From: Chersky-840 sp050011815
GTDB taxonomy: Bacteria; Actinomycetota; Acidimicrobiia; Acidimicrobiales; UBA8190
Direction of reading: 5' to 3'
DNA length: 64,000 bases
Assembly: GCA_050011815.1 (NCBI GenBank)
Contig: JBEKIJ010000019.1
Coordinates: forward strand, 62,001 to 126,000
The position numbers and the translations under genes were made by a program. Below the pieces are notes generated by a model that ran no database searches, was not told the origin of the DNA, and saw only the letters and a list, made by a program, of their open reading frames with translations. Shown in pieces: positions 25,074 through 32,940 of the stretch. Every line of letters starts with the position of its first letter. Within the stretch, counting starts at the first letter, position 1.

Positions 25074-25363
25074 CCAGAGACCGTGGCACCCGACGACAGG
25101 GGAGCGGCGCGGTAGCCGAGGGCCGCCACCGCCGTGCACAGGTCGTCGACCGAGAGGGCGGCCCCGTCGAAGCGCACCGACGCCCGAGCGGCGTCGAGGT
25201 CCACCGTGATCCGGTGGACGGCGGGGTCTCGCCCCAGGGACTCTTCGATGAGGGACACACAGGACGGGCAGTGCATGCCGCTCACCGCCAACTCGACCTC
25301 GGTGGAGCCGGCCGCCGCCGAAGGCTCAGGGGTCGATCCGGGTTCCTGGGCGCCGGCGTGCAT
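25067..25363 (-). CDS. Heavy-metal-associated (HMA) domain protein, CopZ-like copper chaperone
   Basis: A 98-residue protein. A Pro/Glu/Ala-rich N-terminal tail of about 20 residues precedes one ferredoxin-like HMA domain, with the metal-binding loop GMHCPSC at about residues 28-34. It should carry Cu(I) to the ATPase encoded next, whose own HMA domain has the same GMHCxxC loop. The genes overlap by 7 bp. A divergent ArsR-family gene lies 299 bp upstream. A final Cys ends the protein (VSGC). The cytosolic location is inferred from the lack of a signal peptide. Confidence 0.88.
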   Translation of the reverse strand: MHAGAQEPGSTPEPSAAAGSTEVELAVSGMHCPSCVSLIEESLGRDPAVHRITVDLDAARASVRFDGAALSVDDLCTAVAALGYRAAPLSSGATVSGC

Positions 25364-25385
25364 AGGACCAGCGTAATTGTCGAAT

Positions 25386-25395
25386 AGATCGATCT
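25386..25395. promoter_or_regulatory. Small palindrome in the copper-locus promoter region
   Basis: AGATCGATCT, a perfect 10-bp palindrome in a short AT-rich stretch about 22 bp upstream of the HMA gene start. The sequence is compatible with an operator but short enough to occur by chance. The rest of the 299-bp spacer to the ArsR gene is GC-rich with no gene. Confidence 0.25.
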
Positions 25396-25626
25396 TTCGC
25401 CGCCGCCGGGGAATGACTCTTCACAACGAGACGGCACCAGGGGCACAGAGCCCGGGCGGTCGGCACGCACCATCCCGACCGGTGCACGGTGGCAACGCGC
25501 AAGGGCGTCCTCGGCAGGGACTGGGCCGAGGTCCGACACCCTCATTCCCCCCATGGCCCCAGACGACGGGCTTCGCCCGGGGACGCTACCTCGCCCCGGA
25601 GGACTTGTCTCGGGCAGGGCAATGCC

Positions 25627-25656
25627 TTGACGGTTATATACCTGGATAGACATACT
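25627..25656 (+). promoter_or_regulatory. Promoter of the arsR-type gene, probably leaderless
   Basis: TTGACG (25627-25632) and CATACT (25651-25656) are 18 bp apart in an AT-rich patch. The expected transcript start, 7 bp after the -10 box, coincides with the GTG start at 25663, so the mRNA is probably leaderless. The spacer (GTTATATACCTGGATAGA) contains ATA-rich half-sites that could bind an ArsR-type repressor for autoregulation. Confidence 0.55.
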
Positions 25657-25662
25657 AGAGAG

Positions 25663-26010
25663 GTGGGGACGACGTTCGACGTGCTGGGAGAACCCAGTCG
25701 CCGGTGGATCCTGGATCTCCTGCTGGCCCGGGCGCGTCCGGTGGGCGACCTGGTGGCCGCCATGGGGGCGAGCCAACCCTCGGTCTCCAAGCACCTGCGG
25801 GTACTGCGCCGGGCGGGGCTGGTCGAGTGCACGACCGACGCCCAGCGCCGCATCTACCGGGTCCGTCCCGAGCCCCTGCGTGACCTGGACGAGTGGTTGG
25901 CGCCCTATCGGGCCCTGTGGTCCTCTCGCCTCGACGCATTGGAGCAGCACCTCGAGACGATGGACGAGCACGATTCGGCATCACCAACCGGCACCGACAC
26001 CCGGCGGTGA
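25663..26010 (+). CDS. ArsR-family winged-helix regulator
   Basis: A 115-residue protein from the GTG at 25663. FDVLGEPSRRWILDLLLARARPVGDLVAAMGASQPSVSKHLRVLRRAGLVE is a complete ArsR helix-turn-helix, and RRIYRVRPEPLRDLDEWLAPYRALWSSRLDALEQHL the wing and dimer helix. It lacks the CVC metal site and has only one Cys, so metal sensing is not evident. The pattern is nearer the ArsR group that precedes SRPBCC proteins. It is divergent from the HMA-CopA genes and could repress them, but proximity is the only link. The start is supported by a promoter placed for a leaderless transcript. Confidence 0.82.
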   Translation: MGTTFDVLGEPSRRWILDLLLARARPVGDLVAAMGASQPSVSKHLRVLRRAGLVECTTDAQRRIYRVRPEPLRDLDEWLAPYRALWSSRLDALEQHLETMDEHDSASPTGTDTRR

Positions 26011-26055
26011 CGTGCCAGGGCCCGGAGGCCCAGGGACGCCGGGAGCGGTCGCGGT

Positions 26056-26364
26056 TCATTCGCCTCCGAGCTGCTCCACCTCCATGAGCGTGAAGGCGTC
26101 GATCACCGACCGCAGAACCTGTCGGGCGATCCGGGGGTCGAGTCCTTCACCGGAGGCGAGGGCCTCGGCCCGGGCCAGCATGGCATCTTCGCGCCCCCGG
26201 TCCACGACCCCCATGCCTCGAACCCTCTTGTAGTCGATCACCTGCCGGATGAGGTCTCCCCGCTCGGTGAGGAGTCGGACCAGCCGTCGGTCGACATCGT
26301 CAAGACGCTCTCGGATGTCACCCAAGTCCTCGGGCCCCGAGCTGTCGTGTGCCACGGACGCCAT
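26056..26364 (-). CDS. Chorismate mutase, AroQ type
   Basis: A 102-residue all-helical enzyme. DIRERLDDVDRRLVRLLTERGDLIRQVIDYKR is the first long helix with the conserved Arg and Lys ligands, and REDAMLARAEALASGEGLDPRIARQVLRSVIDAF the second half. It converts chorismate to prephenate in phenylalanine/tyrosine synthesis. The start is ATG 26364; the frame continues upstream but into the EfeB gene. It converges with the ArsR gene (45 bp) and follows EfeB by 43 bp on the same strand. No regulatory ACT domain is present. Confidence 0.85.
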   Translation of the reverse strand: MASVAHDSSGPEDLGDIRERLDDVDRRLVRLLTERGDLIRQVIDYKRVRGMGVVDRGREDAMLARAEALASGEGLDPRIARQVLRSVIDAFTLMEVEQLGGE

Positions 26365-26407
26365 CTTGGCATGGCCCTGACGGGGCGGCGTCCCGGCACC
26401 ACCGTGA

Positions 26408-27628
26408 TCAGACGGATCGGAACAATCCGCTGCCGTAGAAGTCGGCGGTGTCGCGCACGCCCGGGGGGACGAAGAAGTAGCCGCCCCCGGTGGGGCTGAT
26501 GTAGTCGACAAGAGGCTCGTCGATCAATCGTGTCTGGGTCGCCTCGAACTGACGCTCGATGTCCTGCTGGTAGCAGGTGAAGACCAATCCCTGGTCGAGG
26601 TTGCCGTTGCTGTCGATGCCACGGTCGTAGTTGAACCCCCGACGCAGGATCTGCGACGGCGCGGTGGAGGCCGTCCGGGGGTTCGCCAACCGGATGTGGG
26701 CGGTGAGGGGGATGACCGTCCCCGCCGGGTCCACCTTGTAATTGGGGATGTCCTGCTCCTGGTTGCCGTCGAGCGGCGCCCCGCTGTCCTTGCGGCGGCC
26801 GATCATCGTCTCTTGCTCTTGGAGCGAGACGCGGTCCCAGAACTCGACGAGCATGCGGATGATCCTGATCACCTGGTACGTCCCGCCCTCGGTCCACCCC
26901 GGCTCGGGTGACCCGGGTCGGACCCAGATGAGGCTGTCGGCCACGGCTGCGTCTGAGACGTCGGGGTGGGCGATCCCGTCCTTGAAGCCCAGATAGTTCC
27001 GTGGCGTCCCTGAGGGTCGGGGTGGCCCGTGCAGCCCGTCGATCCGCCAACGGGGCTGCATGGCACCGCGGGTGTGCTTGGTCAGGTCTCGCAATGCATG
27101 GACGACGGTGTCGGTGTCGGCGGCGCGCAGTTGCACGCTCAGGTCACCGTGTGTCTCGGCCGGGTTCAAGTGGTCGTTGGGAAAGGTCGTCATCGGTTTG
27201 AGCCGAGCCGGTTTCTGGCTCGACAGGCCGAAGCGGTGGTCGAAGAGCGATGCCCCCATGCCGAGGGTCACGACGAGCTCATGGGGCGGGACGACCGGTC
27301 CGAGAATGCCGTTGTCGTCGGGTGGCGCGGCCGGGCCCAGGTCGGGCGGCGTTCCGCCTGTCGTCAGAATCCGGGCCCGGTCGGTGATGGTACGCATCAG
27401 ATCGACGAGCTCGCCTCGAGACTGGGCCACCACGTCGAACGACGCGAACGAAGCCGCCGCCGACTCGCTCGGCAGCACCCCGGCCTGATGGACGCCATGG
27501 AAGGCGGCGGGGCGCGACGTCGCCGCCGCTCGTGCCGGCGATCCCCCGGGTCCCACCCCGGCGGCCATGACCCCTCCGGCCCCGGCGGCCACGGTTCCCT
27601 TGAGGAGGGCACGACGGGAGATGGCCAT
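26408..27628 (-). CDS. efeB: Dyp-type heme peroxidase EfeB, Tat-exported
   Basis: A 406-residue protein. MAISRRALLKGTVAAGAGGVMAAG is a twin-arginine signal ending near ARA. LVVTLGMGASLFDHRFGL, the GFKDG motif at about 214-218 (catalytic Asp of Dyp peroxidases), IRIIRMLVEFWDRVSLQEQE and FTCYQQDIERQFEATQTRL define the deferrochelatase/EfeB branch. It should act outside the membrane, oxidising Fe(II) or handling heme in the Efe iron-uptake system. Its ATG overlaps the stop of efeO by one base (TGATG), so the two are coupled. The permease gene efeU is not in this window. Confidence 0.92.
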   Translation of the reverse strand: MAISRRALLKGTVAAGAGGVMAAGVGPGGSPARAAATSRPAAFHGVHQAGVLPSESAAASFASFDVVAQSRGELVDLMRTITDRARILTTGGTPPDLGPAAPPDDNGILGPVVPPHELVVTLGMGASLFDHRFGLSSQKPARLKPMTTFPNDHLNPAETHGDLSVQLRAADTDTVVHALRDLTKHTRGAMQPRWRIDGLHGPPRPSGTPRNYLGFKDGIAHPDVSDAAVADSLIWVRPGSPEPGWTEGGTYQVIRIIRMLVEFWDRVSLQEQETMIGRRKDSGAPLDGNQEQDIPNYKVDPAGTVIPLTAHIRLANPRTASTAPSQILRRGFNYDRGIDSNGNLDQGLVFTCYQQDIERQFEATQTRLIDEPLVDYISPTGGGYFFVPPGVRDTADFYGSGLFRSV

Positions 27629-28845
27629 CAGTCGGCACCCACCGAGAAGAGGCGCAGAGAGCCCGGAATGAGAGAGAGCTGCTCCAGGAGTTCGCTGACG
27701 GTGCCGTCGAGTTGCTCGCGTTGTGTCGTGGTGAGTGATTGCACCGGGGTCCACCCGCCGGGGCCGTCGTAGCTGTCGAGCATCGAGGCCAATTGGGTGA
27801 GGCCGCGTTGGGCCGACGACAGCAAGGCCGGGTTCCGCGTCACCAGCAGCGGTGCCAGCGCGTTGAGCGTGGTCACGGTGCCCCCCACGTTGGCGCGTAC
27901 CGTGGCCAGGTTGGTGTGGCTGCCTTCGTCGGTGTCCCCGGTCAGTTCGAACTGCAGGGCGTTCTCGAGGATCTCGTGCGCCCGGAGGGGCAGATCGGTG
28001 TCGAGCATGAGCTGATGGGGGAACGCCGCCTCCAAGCCGTGCACGAAGCCGTCGAGCTGATCTGCCACCGTGGCCAGCTCCGACGGTGGTTGGCCGTTCC
28101 ACAGGCCGTACTCGAGCCGGAGGAACCCCGTGAACTTCGGGTCGTTCACCCCCTGGGGGAGGCCGTCGGCCCGACCGTCGATCTCGGTGTCGTAGGCACC
28201 GAAGGTGTCGTAGGCCGCACCGAGCCGCTCGTAGTCCAGGTGGGCCACGAGCCACTGCCGTTTGGCCGCAGGGAGCTGGTCGGCGTCGACCAGGGAGCGC
28301 AGCGTGTCGGTGTCAGCGGCCAGCGTCGCCAGCCCCTGGGTGACCGAGACCCGGTAGGTATCGACGGCGGCACCGAGGTCATCGGGGTTCACCGGCACAT
28401 AGCTCGGCGTGGCGCGCACGTGCGGACCGGTGACGGTCCCGGGGTCCGAGGTGTCGATCTCGTTCGTCAGGCTGGCGCACTGCCAGGTATAGCGACCGGG
28501 ACCGAGCGTCACACTGAGTGGCCTCGTCGTCCCCGGGCCGAGCGTGGGAATCTCGGCGAAGACCCGTTGCGTTCCCGTCGCCAGCAACTGGATGTCCGCC
28601 GTGGTGGCGGTGTCGTTGGTCACCTGGAACGTCATCGGGCCGGAGCTCGGGGGCTGCCAGCCCACCGCGCACCCCGTCGTCGTGTCGGCGATCGTCGTCG
28701 ACGGCGAGGTGCCGCACGCCGCCAGGCATCCGCCCAGCACGGCACACACGACAATTCCTGCAATTACAGAGAGTGGGGTGCCGGCCCGCGCCTTCGTGCG
28801 GTCGGTGTGGTTCATGAGGGCCCTGGTGATCCTTGCAATGAACAT
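27628..28845 (-). CDS. efeO: Iron uptake lipoprotein EfeO (cupredoxin plus M75 imelysin domains)
   Basis: A 405-residue protein. A lipobox (GGCLAAC) follows the hydrophobic N-terminal segment, so it is likely lipid-anchored outside. Residues about 55-130 form the cupredoxin-like domain (MTFQVTNDTATTADIQLL; GPGRYTWQCA). The M75 domain follows with HLDYERLGAAYDTFGAYD, the HxxE-type metal site, and RAHEILENALQFELTGDTDEGSH. It binds iron for the Efe system. An internal ATG at 28815 is an alternative start; neither start has a strong ribosome binding site. efeB overlaps by one base. Confidence 0.9.
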   Translation of the reverse strand: MFIARITRALMNHTDRTKARAGTPLSVIAGIVVCAVLGGCLAACGTSPSTTIADTTTGCAVGWQPPSSGPMTFQVTNDTATTADIQLLATGTQRVFAEIPTLGPGTTRPLSVTLGPGRYTWQCASLTNEIDTSDPGTVTGPHVRATPSYVPVNPDDLGAAVDTYRVSVTQGLATLAADTDTLRSLVDADQLPAAKRQWLVAHLDYERLGAAYDTFGAYDTEIDGRADGLPQGVNDPKFTGFLRLEYGLWNGQPPSELATVADQLDGFVHGLEAAFPHQLMLDTDLPLRAHEILENALQFELTGDTDEGSHTNLATVRANVGGTVTTLNALAPLLVTRNPALLSSAQRGLTQLASMLDSYDGPGGWTPVQSLTTTQREQLDGTVSELLEQLSLIPGSLRLFSVGAD

Positions 28846-29001
28846 CGAGCCAACCCTGGATCGCCGTCACGAGGAGATCGTTCGGGCCTGCACGGTGACA
28901 GCTTGTATCCGGCGCCGATGAGGTGAGTATCAACGGGTGCCGCAACTCCCGTCAAGAGCGCCCCCTCGCATCGCTCCCATGCACGCTCGGCTCAGGCGGT
29001 T

Positions 29002-29052
29002 GTTCGCATTGCGGTCACCTTTTGTCCACCTACAGTTCACCGCATCTTCCAC
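29002..29052 (+). promoter_or_regulatory. Putative PhoP (PHO) box array, five 11-bp units
   Basis: Five 7-mers start exactly 11 bp apart: GTTCGCA (29002), GGTCACC (29013), GTCCACC (29024), GTTCACC (29035) and CTTCCAC (29046). A further GTTCACC at 29079 is in the same 11-bp phase. This is the layout of PhoP-binding direct repeats in streptomycetes. A possible -10 TACGTT lies at 29095-29100. The array stands 100-150 bp upstream of a secreted phospholipase C. The 305-bp spacer to the divergent efeO gene has no ORF. Confidence 0.65.
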
Positions 29053-29150
29053 GCGACGTCATCGGGTGGTTGATCGGCGTTCACCTGTCCTTGTTACGTT
29101 CCGAGCGTTCCCACGGTGCTGATCGACGCGCTCACAGGAGGATCGCTCGA

Positions 29151-31514
29151 ATGACAAGGAAGCCGAAGGCGCATCGCCTGGCCGGGTTGGGGGCCGCAGG
29201 GCTGGCCCTGTCCCTGATCTGCGGTGGTGCCGCGTCCCTCTTCACGACCACCGCCGCGGTGGCGGCACCTTCGGCGCGCACCCCGATCCAGCACGTGGTG
29301 ATCATCTTCCAGGAGAACGAGTCCTTCGACCACTACTTCGCCACCTACCCGGTCGCCACCAACCCGGCCGGCGAGGACACCTTCACGGCGCTGCCCGGTT
29401 CCCCGTCGGTGAACGGGCTCGTGGCCGACAGCCTCAACGGCAACACCAACCTCCTCTCGGGCAATCCCAACGGCGCCAACCCTCAACGTCTCGACCCCGG
29501 TCCCAACGCCAGCGGCGTCTACAACGGTTCGCTCGACACCCATGGCAGCAATGCCGGCATCGACGACGTGCTGACCTGCAGCCAGAACCACAACTACCAA
29601 CCCGAGCAGGAGGCCTTCGACGGGGGCCGGATGGACAAGTTCCCCGGCAGCGTGGGCAGTACGAGCAGCGCCCCCGAGCCCGGGGAGCCGGCGTGCACCG
29701 CCAACCAGGACCTCGACTACTACGACGGCAACACCGTCACGGCGTACTGGAACTACGCCCAGCACTACGCCCTCAGCGACAACTCCTTCGGCACCACCTT
29801 CGGACCGTCCACCCCGGGTGCCATCAACGCGATCTCCGGTGACACCGGGAACATCAACCTGGTCAACAACAACCCGGTGACGCCGAACGCCCTGACCTCG
29901 CCCAACAGCTCGTTGGTGGCGGACGGCCAGGGCGGGTTCGCCGACATCAACGACGCCGATCCCTTCTACGACGACTGTTCCTCCACGACGAGCAACCTCG
30001 GGATCAACAACACGAGCGGCACCGGGGTCACCGATCCCAACATCGGCGACCTCCTGAACGAGGCCGGGCTCAGCTGGGGATGGTTCCAGGGCGGCTTCAC
30101 CCCCACCGTGGCCGCCACGGGGTCGCCCACGACCGGATACGCGGGAGGACCCGCGGCGCAGTCGGGCAAGGCGGTGTGCGGTGCGGTCCACAACAAGGGC
30201 GCCGCCCTGGGCGGCACCGGGTCGACCGGGGCGCAGCCCTATGGCACCACCGCGGACTACGTCCAGCACCACGAGCCCTTCCAGTACTACGCCACGACCG
30301 CCAACCCCCGTCACATCCTGCCCTCGTCACTGTCGGCCATCGGGACCGACACCCAGAGCTTCACGGGGGGCACCTACGGCACCGGGACGCCGGAATTCAA
30401 CACCGCCAACCACCAGTACGACATCTCGTACTTCAACCAGTTGGTGGCGGCGATCGCGCAGGGCACCATGCCCGCCTCCTCGTTGCCCGCGGTCAGCTAC
30501 CTGAAGGCCCCGGCCTACGAGGATGAGCACCCCTCGAACTCCGACCCCGTCGACGGCCAGCACTTCGTCACCTCGGAGATCAATTCGCTCATGCAGACCG
30601 CGGACTGGGCGAACACCGCCGTGGTGGTCGCCTATGACGACTCCGACGGCTGGTACGACCACGTCTACGCCGGGAACGAGACCGGCCAGAGCGGTGCGCA
30701 GAACCAGTCCTCGGCGGGCGGCTCCCCGACCCTCGGGGACGCCGAGAACCCGTCGGTGTGCGGGGGCACGCCCATCACGGGCACGGCCCTGGGGTCGTCG
30801 ACGGTCATCACCACCGGCACCAACGACACCCTCAGCTACACGATCGGCACCGGCTCCCCGCAGACCCTGACGATCCCTGGTGGGAGCTACTCGCCCTCGG
30901 CGCTGGCCAGCGCCATCTCGACCGCGTCGAGTCACGCCATCACGGCCGAAGTGAGCTCGACCAACCAGTTGATCCTCACCGACAACGGGCTCACGTCGCT
31001 GACCATCAACAGTGGTGACGCCCTGGCGTCGCTCGGGCTCACGGCGGCGAGCTCCTCCACCGCGGCCAGCCCCACGGTGACCAACGCCGCCGGCCAGCCC
31101 GAGAACGGCCGGTGCGGTTTCGGCCCCCGGCTCCCGCTCCTGGTGATCTCTCCCTACGCCAAGGCCAACTTCGTGGACCACACGCTGAGCGACCAGGCTT
31201 CGATCGCCAACTTCATCGAGTACAACTGGGGCCTGTCGCCGATCCCGGGATCGGCCGACCACCTCCTGACCAACCCGTCGACGACGTTCGACCTGGCCAA
31301 CATGTTCGACTTCTCACCCGGTGCCACCGATGTGGCCGGGTCCTCGCCCTACTACCTCGACACCGCCACCTTCCAACAGACGACCGTTCCCAGTCCCGTC
31401 CTGCCCGAGACGAGCACCCCCCTGCTCCTCCCCATCGGGGCCGGTGTCATCTTGGGCGGGGGAGCGCTGGTGGTGTTCTGGCGCCGGCGTCGGGTGTCTC
31501 GTGTGCCCGTCTGA
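29151..31514 (+). CDS. Secreted, surface-anchored phospholipase C with inserted flagellin-IN-like module
   Basis: A 787-residue protein from the ATG at 29151 after AGGAGG. A Sec signal peptide ends near AVAAPSA. The phosphoesterase (PF04185) blocks are IQHVVIIFQENESFDHYFATYP, HYALSDNSFGTTFGPSTPGAINAISGDTGN, AYEDEHPSNSDPVDG, VAYDDSDGWYDHVY and GRCGFGPRLPLLVISPYAK. Between the last two blocks about 95 residues (548-645) are inserted; their SYTIGTGSPQTLTIPGGSYSPSALASAIS pattern resembles flagellin IN modules. A C-terminal LPETSTP, hydrophobic helix and RRRR tail form a sorting signal. It should cleave phospholipids or phosphate esters outside the cell, and the upstream PHO-like array suggests induction by phosphate starvation. 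Confidence 0.9.
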   Translation: MTRKPKAHRLAGLGAAGLALSLICGGAASLFTTTAAVAAPSARTPIQHVVIIFQENESFDHYFATYPVATNPAGEDTFTALPGSPSVNGLVADSLNGNTNLLSGNPNGANPQRLDPGPNASGVYNGSLDTHGSNAGIDDVLTCSQNHNYQPEQEAFDGGRMDKFPGSVGSTSSAPEPGEPACTANQDLDYYDGNTVTAYWNYAQHYALSDNSFGTTFGPSTPGAINAISGDTGNINLVNNNPVTPNALTSPNSSLVADGQGGFADINDADPFYDDCSSTTSNLGINNTSGTGVTDPNIGDLLNEAGLSWGWFQGGFTPTVAATGSPTTGYAGGPAAQSGKAVCGAVHNKGAALGGTGSTGAQPYGTTADYVQHHEPFQYYATTANPRHILPSSLSAIGTDTQSFTGGTYGTGTPEFNTANHQYDISYFNQLVAAIAQGTMPASSLPAVSYLKAPAYEDEHPSNSDPVDGQHFVTSEINSLMQTADWANTAVVVAYDDSDGWYDHVYAGNETGQSGAQNQSSAGGSPTLGDAENPSVCGGTPITGTALGSSTVITTGTNDTLSYTIGTGSPQTLTIPGGSYSPSALASAISTASSHAITAEVSSTNQLILTDNGLTSLTINSGDALASLGLTAASSSTAASPTVTNAAGQPENGRCGFGPRLPLLVISPYAKANFVDHTLSDQASIANFIEYNWGLSPIPGSADHLLTNPSTTFDLANMFDFSPGATDVAGSSPYYLDTATFQQTTVPSPVLPETSTPLLLPIGAGVILGGGALVVFWRRRRVSRVPV

Positions 31515-31611
31515 CGGCGCGCCGTGACCCACCCACCCTCGTTCGCCCGACCCGAAGGGGTGGAGCGCACGGAAAGGAGTTCGCTCAACGGGCACCCAAA
31601 AATTGCCCGGC

Positions 31612-31640
31612 ATTCAAGAAACGTTCGCGAGCGGTTCATC
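31612..31640 (+). promoter_or_regulatory. Degenerate PHO-box-like direct repeats
   Basis: ATTCAAG (31612), GTTCGCG (31623) and GTTCATC (31634) start 11 bp apart, with an AT-rich ATTTTTAAG just downstream that could hold a -10 element. The array lies 52 bp upstream of the surface-protein gene. It is a weaker match than the array at 29002 and depends on that one for support. Confidence 0.35.
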
Positions 31641-31691
31641 AACCATTTTTAAGCTGCGCGGCGCGCCGCGACCTACGTGAAGAGGAGTCCC

Positions 31692-32906
31692 GTGCCCCGT
31701 CACCGTCATTCCCGCAAGTGGATGCGCCTTTCCACCGCGTTCTTCGTCGTGGGGGGCTCGGTGCTGGCCCTCGAGACCCCCTCGTTCGCTGCCGGGTCGT
31801 TCACCGCGGGCGATCTGGTGGTGTACGAGGTCCAGGGGACGTCAAGCTCCTCCTTCGCGGTCGATCTCGTCGACTACAGCACGGGAGGGGTACCCAGCGG
31901 GTTCTCGGTGGCGCTCCCCATCGCCGACAGCAGCCCGAACCACGCGCTCACCGAGAGCGGGTCGGCCCTCAACGACGGCGAGCTCACGCTCTCGGCCGAC
32001 GGCCAGTCCCTGATCGCCACCGGCTACGACGCCGCTCCCGGGGTGACGAGCATCACCGGTTCGACGGTGCCGCGCACCGTGGCCCTGGTCTCGCCGACGG
32101 GCACGGTCGACACCACCACGGCCCTGAGCGATGGAACGGCCGAGGGGAACAACTTCCGCTCGGCGACCACGGCGGTGACGGGCGGGAACATCTACGTGGG
32201 GAGCGGGGGCGGGACCGGGATCACGACCGACTCGGGCACGAGCGCCACCTACCTCGACGCCAGCAAGACCCACGAGGTCCAGGTCGTGAACGGCCAGCTC
32301 TACGAGTCGACGTCGTCGGCCATCAACCAAGTGGGTACCGGGCTCCCCACCAGCGGCACGCCGACCCTCACCTCCCTCATCACCGGCGCCAACCTGCCCG
32401 CCCACTTCGGGCCCGACCAGTTCGCCTTCGTCACCCTGGGGGCGGGACCCGGTCCCGACACCCTGTACGTGGCCGACGGGTCCAACGGGGCCACCAGCGG
32501 CGACCCGAGTGCCGTCGAGAAGTACTCCCTCGTCTCGGGGGTCTGGAAGGCGACGGGCTCCATCACCGTGCCCCTGGTAGTCGGGCTGACCGCCACCGCC
32601 AGCGGCGGCGTGGCCCACATCTACGTGACGGGCGCCACCGCCACATCGGCGTCGAACAACACCATCCTCGACGGCATCACCGACAGCTCCGGCTACGACG
32701 GCACGCTGTCGGGCTCGGCCACCCTGCTGGCCACCGCGCCCAGCGGCACCGACTTCAAGGGGCTGGCCTTCGCACCCGTCGCCACCGGGGGCGAGGGGCT
32801 GCCCGAGACCCCCTTCGTCCTCGCCCTGCCCGTCCTCGGCGCCTTGCTGTTGGGTGGGTATCTGGCCCTGCGCCGCCGGTCCCGGGCCACTGACGCGTCC
32901 GCCTGA
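31692..32906 (+). CDS. Secreted surface protein with LPET-type C-terminal anchor
   Basis: A 404-residue protein. GTG 31692 was chosen because AAGAGGAG stands 5 bp before it; an in-frame GTG at 31677 contains that site. A signal peptide covers about residues 11-35 (ending SFAAG). The mature part is Ser/Thr/Gly-rich and rich in short strands (LTLSADGQSLIATGYD; FAFVTLGAGPGPDTLYVADGS; GGVAHIYVTGATA), which suggests a beta-propeller. Domain identity is unknown. It ends with GLPETPFVLALPVLGALLLGG and an RRRSR tail, like its upstream neighbour. It lies 178 bp after the phospholipase gene and is followed closely by another anchored protein. Confidence 0.75.
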   Translation: MPRHRHSRKWMRLSTAFFVVGGSVLALETPSFAAGSFTAGDLVVYEVQGTSSSSFAVDLVDYSTGGVPSGFSVALPIADSSPNHALTESGSALNDGELTLSADGQSLIATGYDAAPGVTSITGSTVPRTVALVSPTGTVDTTTALSDGTAEGNNFRSATTAVTGGNIYVGSGGGTGITTDSGTSATYLDASKTHEVQVVNGQLYESTSSAINQVGTGLPTSGTPTLTSLITGANLPAHFGPDQFAFVTLGAGPGPDTLYVADGSNGATSGDPSAVEKYSLVSGVWKATGSITVPLVVGLTATASGGVAHIYVTGATATSASNNTILDGITDSSGYDGTLSGSATLLATAPSGTDFKGLAFAPVATGGEGLPETPFVLALPVLGALLLGGYLALRRRSRATDASA

Positions 32907-32940
32907 TCGACCGTTTCCCCGAGCTCGAGAAGGGGACTCA

